Part shown: one piece after another, positions 8,151-10,369 of the stretch | How the letters are laid out: each line of letters begins with the position of its first letter | How positions within the stretch are numbered: position 1 is the stretch's first letter | Source of the DNA: Synura sp. LO234KE | Lineage: Eukaryota > Sar > Synurophyceae > Synurales > Mallomonadaceae | Assembly (NCBI GenBank): GCA_015143735.1 | Contig: VKHC01000651.1 | Location: forward strand, 1-10,369 | Direction of reading: 5' to 3' | Length of the DNA: 10,369 bases | Program-made: the position numbers and the translations under genes | The notes under the pieces: model-generated | The model's input: only the letters and a program-made list of their open reading frames with translations | What the model was told of the DNA's origin: nothing | Database searches by the model: none

Positions 8151-9350
8151 TTGAGGGCTCCGAGTGAGTTCAATCGGAGTCAGCTATCACCACTCGCCCA
8201 TTATATCCCTACGATACTGAGAAGAAATGACAGGGATGGAAACATACACAGCCGGACGCAAACGCTTTTCGCAGATTTGACGTCGTTCCTAACCTGTATA
8301 AGTAGGCATGTAATACGATATATCATCTTCTTATTCTCACGGGGCTTGATGACTTTCTGGCAAATAGCTGAACATAATAGTGGTTGTCCGAGAGAATGTA
8401 TTAGCGGGGGCATAGGGAGCGGGGTTTCGAGGCAGCAAGCGTATCAACTTCAGCGCATGGTGGACAGACCGCACTGAGTTCAAGTAGCACCAATCCAGTT
8501 AGGAAGGCGAGGATCCGAGATGACGGTGCCCCAAAAGTTTAAGCCAGCAAATTATCAGAGCGGACTACGGGTACTCCCCACCCTGCTTAGTTCGTACACG
8601 AAGTGGTGTGCATACGGTGCTGGTCGAGCTCCGACAATTCGGGGCAGGTTCCAATAATGCCACCACGACAGACACAGTACCTGTCTTTGCCATAAACAAG
8701 ATAATCGAAAGAAACTGCAAGAGGACGACACTCGAGGTCGTTAGTAATGGGGAAATTCTAGAGGAAGAGGTCGGTATTCCGCCTGGCTTGTGGTTTCGAG
8801 AGAGAAGGGGGTGCTGACAGTTTTAGAAGAGATGATTTCGTACTAGTGAGAAGACAAGAAGTTCCTGATGTGGTGCAGGCGTCTTCGATCAGCCGTCAAC
8901 CGTCCAATTAAGTTCGTGCAGGAGACGCCCATACTACCTTCTCTGAGCGAAAGCAGATCTTGGAAAGATCTAGGACATTTTGGCGACGAAGCAGAGTGTG
9001 ACGCCTTGCCACCAGTTCGGGTACGCCAGGGTCGCCCGGTCAGCCTTTTGGGTAGGCGAATCGATTTTGGCCCGCGTCCAGTGGAACCAAGAGCGGAGCG
9101 CCCGAAGATACGTCGAGCAATCCCACTCGTCGAGAAAATGCTCCATCGGTAAAATGTCCGAGAGGTAAGAGAAAGCCGTTTGAGTCTCGGCGATGATCGA
9201 AGTCCTTTACAACGAGGCAGATGTTTCAGCTTGGGAGTGCCCGTGACTTTGCATTCTCCAGAAGGCTCCTAAAATGGTTACCAGAAAGAGAAGTCGGTCT
9301 TTGGGCCGAGAATGGTGAATTGCAGAAAGATATGCATCATAAATGAGTGG
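8151..9350. other. weak open frames only, possible decayed coding DNA
   Basis: Plus-strand frames at 8151-8477 (108 codons), 8524-8814 (97 codons, no ATG at its start) and 8868-9152 (ATG, 94 codons) follow one another in a GC-richer stretch. On the minus strand a frame stays open for 141 codons, 9268 to 8846, though its first ATG is only at 8932. None shows a recognisable domain; I looked for reverse transcriptase, integrase, protease and zinc-knuckle motifs and saw none. The succession of frames might reflect a broken gene or retroelement, but no residue pattern supports either. Confidence 0.35.
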
Positions 9351-10076
9351 TTTTCAGGAGATTTGCTATTTACAAGGCCAAACCAATTCTAAATAAGGTT
9401 CACGAGTGACGCTGCCTAATGTTGAACGAGGATCTTCCACTAATGCCGTGGTTCAAATAAGCCATAGTACGAGATACTATACACATTTTATGAGCCCACT
9501 CGTAATCTGCTTGAGAATCGTTTTTGACATTTTCAGGATTAGAAATATGATCTCGAGTTTTGCTATAAAAAACGGAAAATCTAGATAACTGAGAGTTGAC
9601 GTGTTGAATATCGAAAAATTATCGCACGTGTTGAAATCCATTAAGGGTAAAATCATTAAGGGTTGAAATTAATTACCCACGTGCGTCTACCCTAAATCGT
9701 AGCAACTGGTGTTCGAGGTCTATCGCAGACTGGATTGAGTTGGCTTGAGGCCTGAATTACCGCAGACTTACGAAATTTTCTTGGCTTGCTTTTCCCGGAA
9801 CAATAGTATTTTATTTTATATCGGATAGATTGAAGATACCGGTAGTGCTAATATTCCACTTTCCAGCAAGCGCTAAATCCGGGATTGATATCGCCTCCGC
9901 GTTTGGAGACTTAGATAACAGTTAAATAGAGGCCTTCAGTCAGAGAGTAATTCTGAGACGAAACCACCAAAAAGCCAAGTGGGTAAGAAACACTCAGACA
10001 TGATTTGATTTGTACTGTCACGCTAAACACGCACTCAATATTTCATAGGATGAGGACTAATCACAATTTTAATTTC
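9351..10076. other. AT-rich intergenic stretch, no gene seen
   Basis: Only one 60-codon frame (9406-9588), without an ATG at its start. Apart from the CACGTG inverted repeat listed separately, I see no structure. Confidence 0.55.
9623..9685. repeat. inverted repeat carrying two CACGTG palindromes
   Basis: CGCACGTG at 9623-9630 is inverted as CACGTGCG at 9678-9685. Between them ATTAAGGGT occurs twice in direct orientation (near 9640 and 9655), and a TTACCC lies next to the right arm. CACGTG is the classical E-box/G-box core bound by bHLH and bZIP factors, but no gene start nearby supports a promoter. Confidence 0.45.
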
Positions 10077-10369
10077 ACCAATGGCACATTGGTTCCAGTA
10101 AAACTGTTCTCACTGGTACCAGATCATACGTCTGGTGATCTACACAAGTTGGCGATGGTGGCGTGGCAGTTATAGTGACTCTGTCTACTGGTGCGTCCTG
10201 TCTTACAATTACTATCTCACTACATCGGTGCACCAAAATCGTCCATCAAAATCTAAAATAATATTCCACATGTAGTGTGGTTAAAAACCACGAAAAGCCA
10301 TGGAAGAAACCCAGATAAAGATAAATCTGGACCACCACTTTAATCTGGCACTATGGTGTTTGTGGTCCA
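10077..10369. repeat. dense run of short hairpins, cut by the window edge
   Basis: Within 293 bases there are perfect or near-perfect stems at 10077-10083/10087-10093 (7 bp, 3-base loop), 10091-10099/10112-10120 (one mismatch), 10118-10123/10131-10136 (6 bp), 10266-10270/10276-10280 (5 bp), 10277-10282/10286-10291 (6 bp, 3-base loop), 10311-10316/10325-10330 (6 bp) and 10328-10335/10362-10369 (8 bp). Many arms use CCAGA/TCTGG or ACCA/TGGT words. The last stem ends on the final base, so the structure may continue. Confidence 0.55.

Overview
The window looks like nuclear DNA of a eukaryote. Its one clear gene is a eukaryotic AGC-group serine/threonine kinase that begins at a splice acceptor. 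It is followed by about 9 kb without a convincing gene, much of it AT-rich and full of decayed repeats. The lineage cannot be fixed from sequence alone. The kinase tail resembles, from memory, plant IRE / fungal Rim15 / animal MAST-type kinases, so an alga or another protist is possible, but this is inference. Nothing suggests a bacterium, organelle or virus.

Layout. 1-184: the 3' part of an intron. 185-1117 (+): the last exon of the kinase, coding from the Gly-Gly-Asp after the hinge to the stop codon; the ATP-binding N-lobe lies upstream of the window. 1118-1930: 3' flank with a possible 44-nt mini-intron. 1930-5200: AT-rich spacer holding three GC-rich palindromic clusters (about 1939-2000, 3103-3174, 5021-5190), a four-copy 41-bp tandem repeat (2916-3056), and a ~911-bp element with perfect 16-bp terminal inverted repeats (3241-4151) that looks like a non-autonomous DNA transposon.

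5190-7470: no intact gene, but two kinds of diverged repeats. One is a direct duplication with a 190-bp offset (6140-6462). The other is a set of at least seven short related segments on the minus strand (6559-7470), several of which translate to an F/L-Y-centred motif; they may be remains of a repeat-containing gene. 7470-9600: mixed composition with only weak open frames. 9600-10369: an inverted repeat built on CACGTG, then a dense run of short hairpins that reaches the window edge.

Only the kinase can be assigned a function. The rest is best read as intergenic DNA made of mobile-element debris and small repeat families. The most promising leads are the inverted-repeat element, the minus-strand motif family, the hairpin run at the right end, and the unusual activation segment of the kinase.
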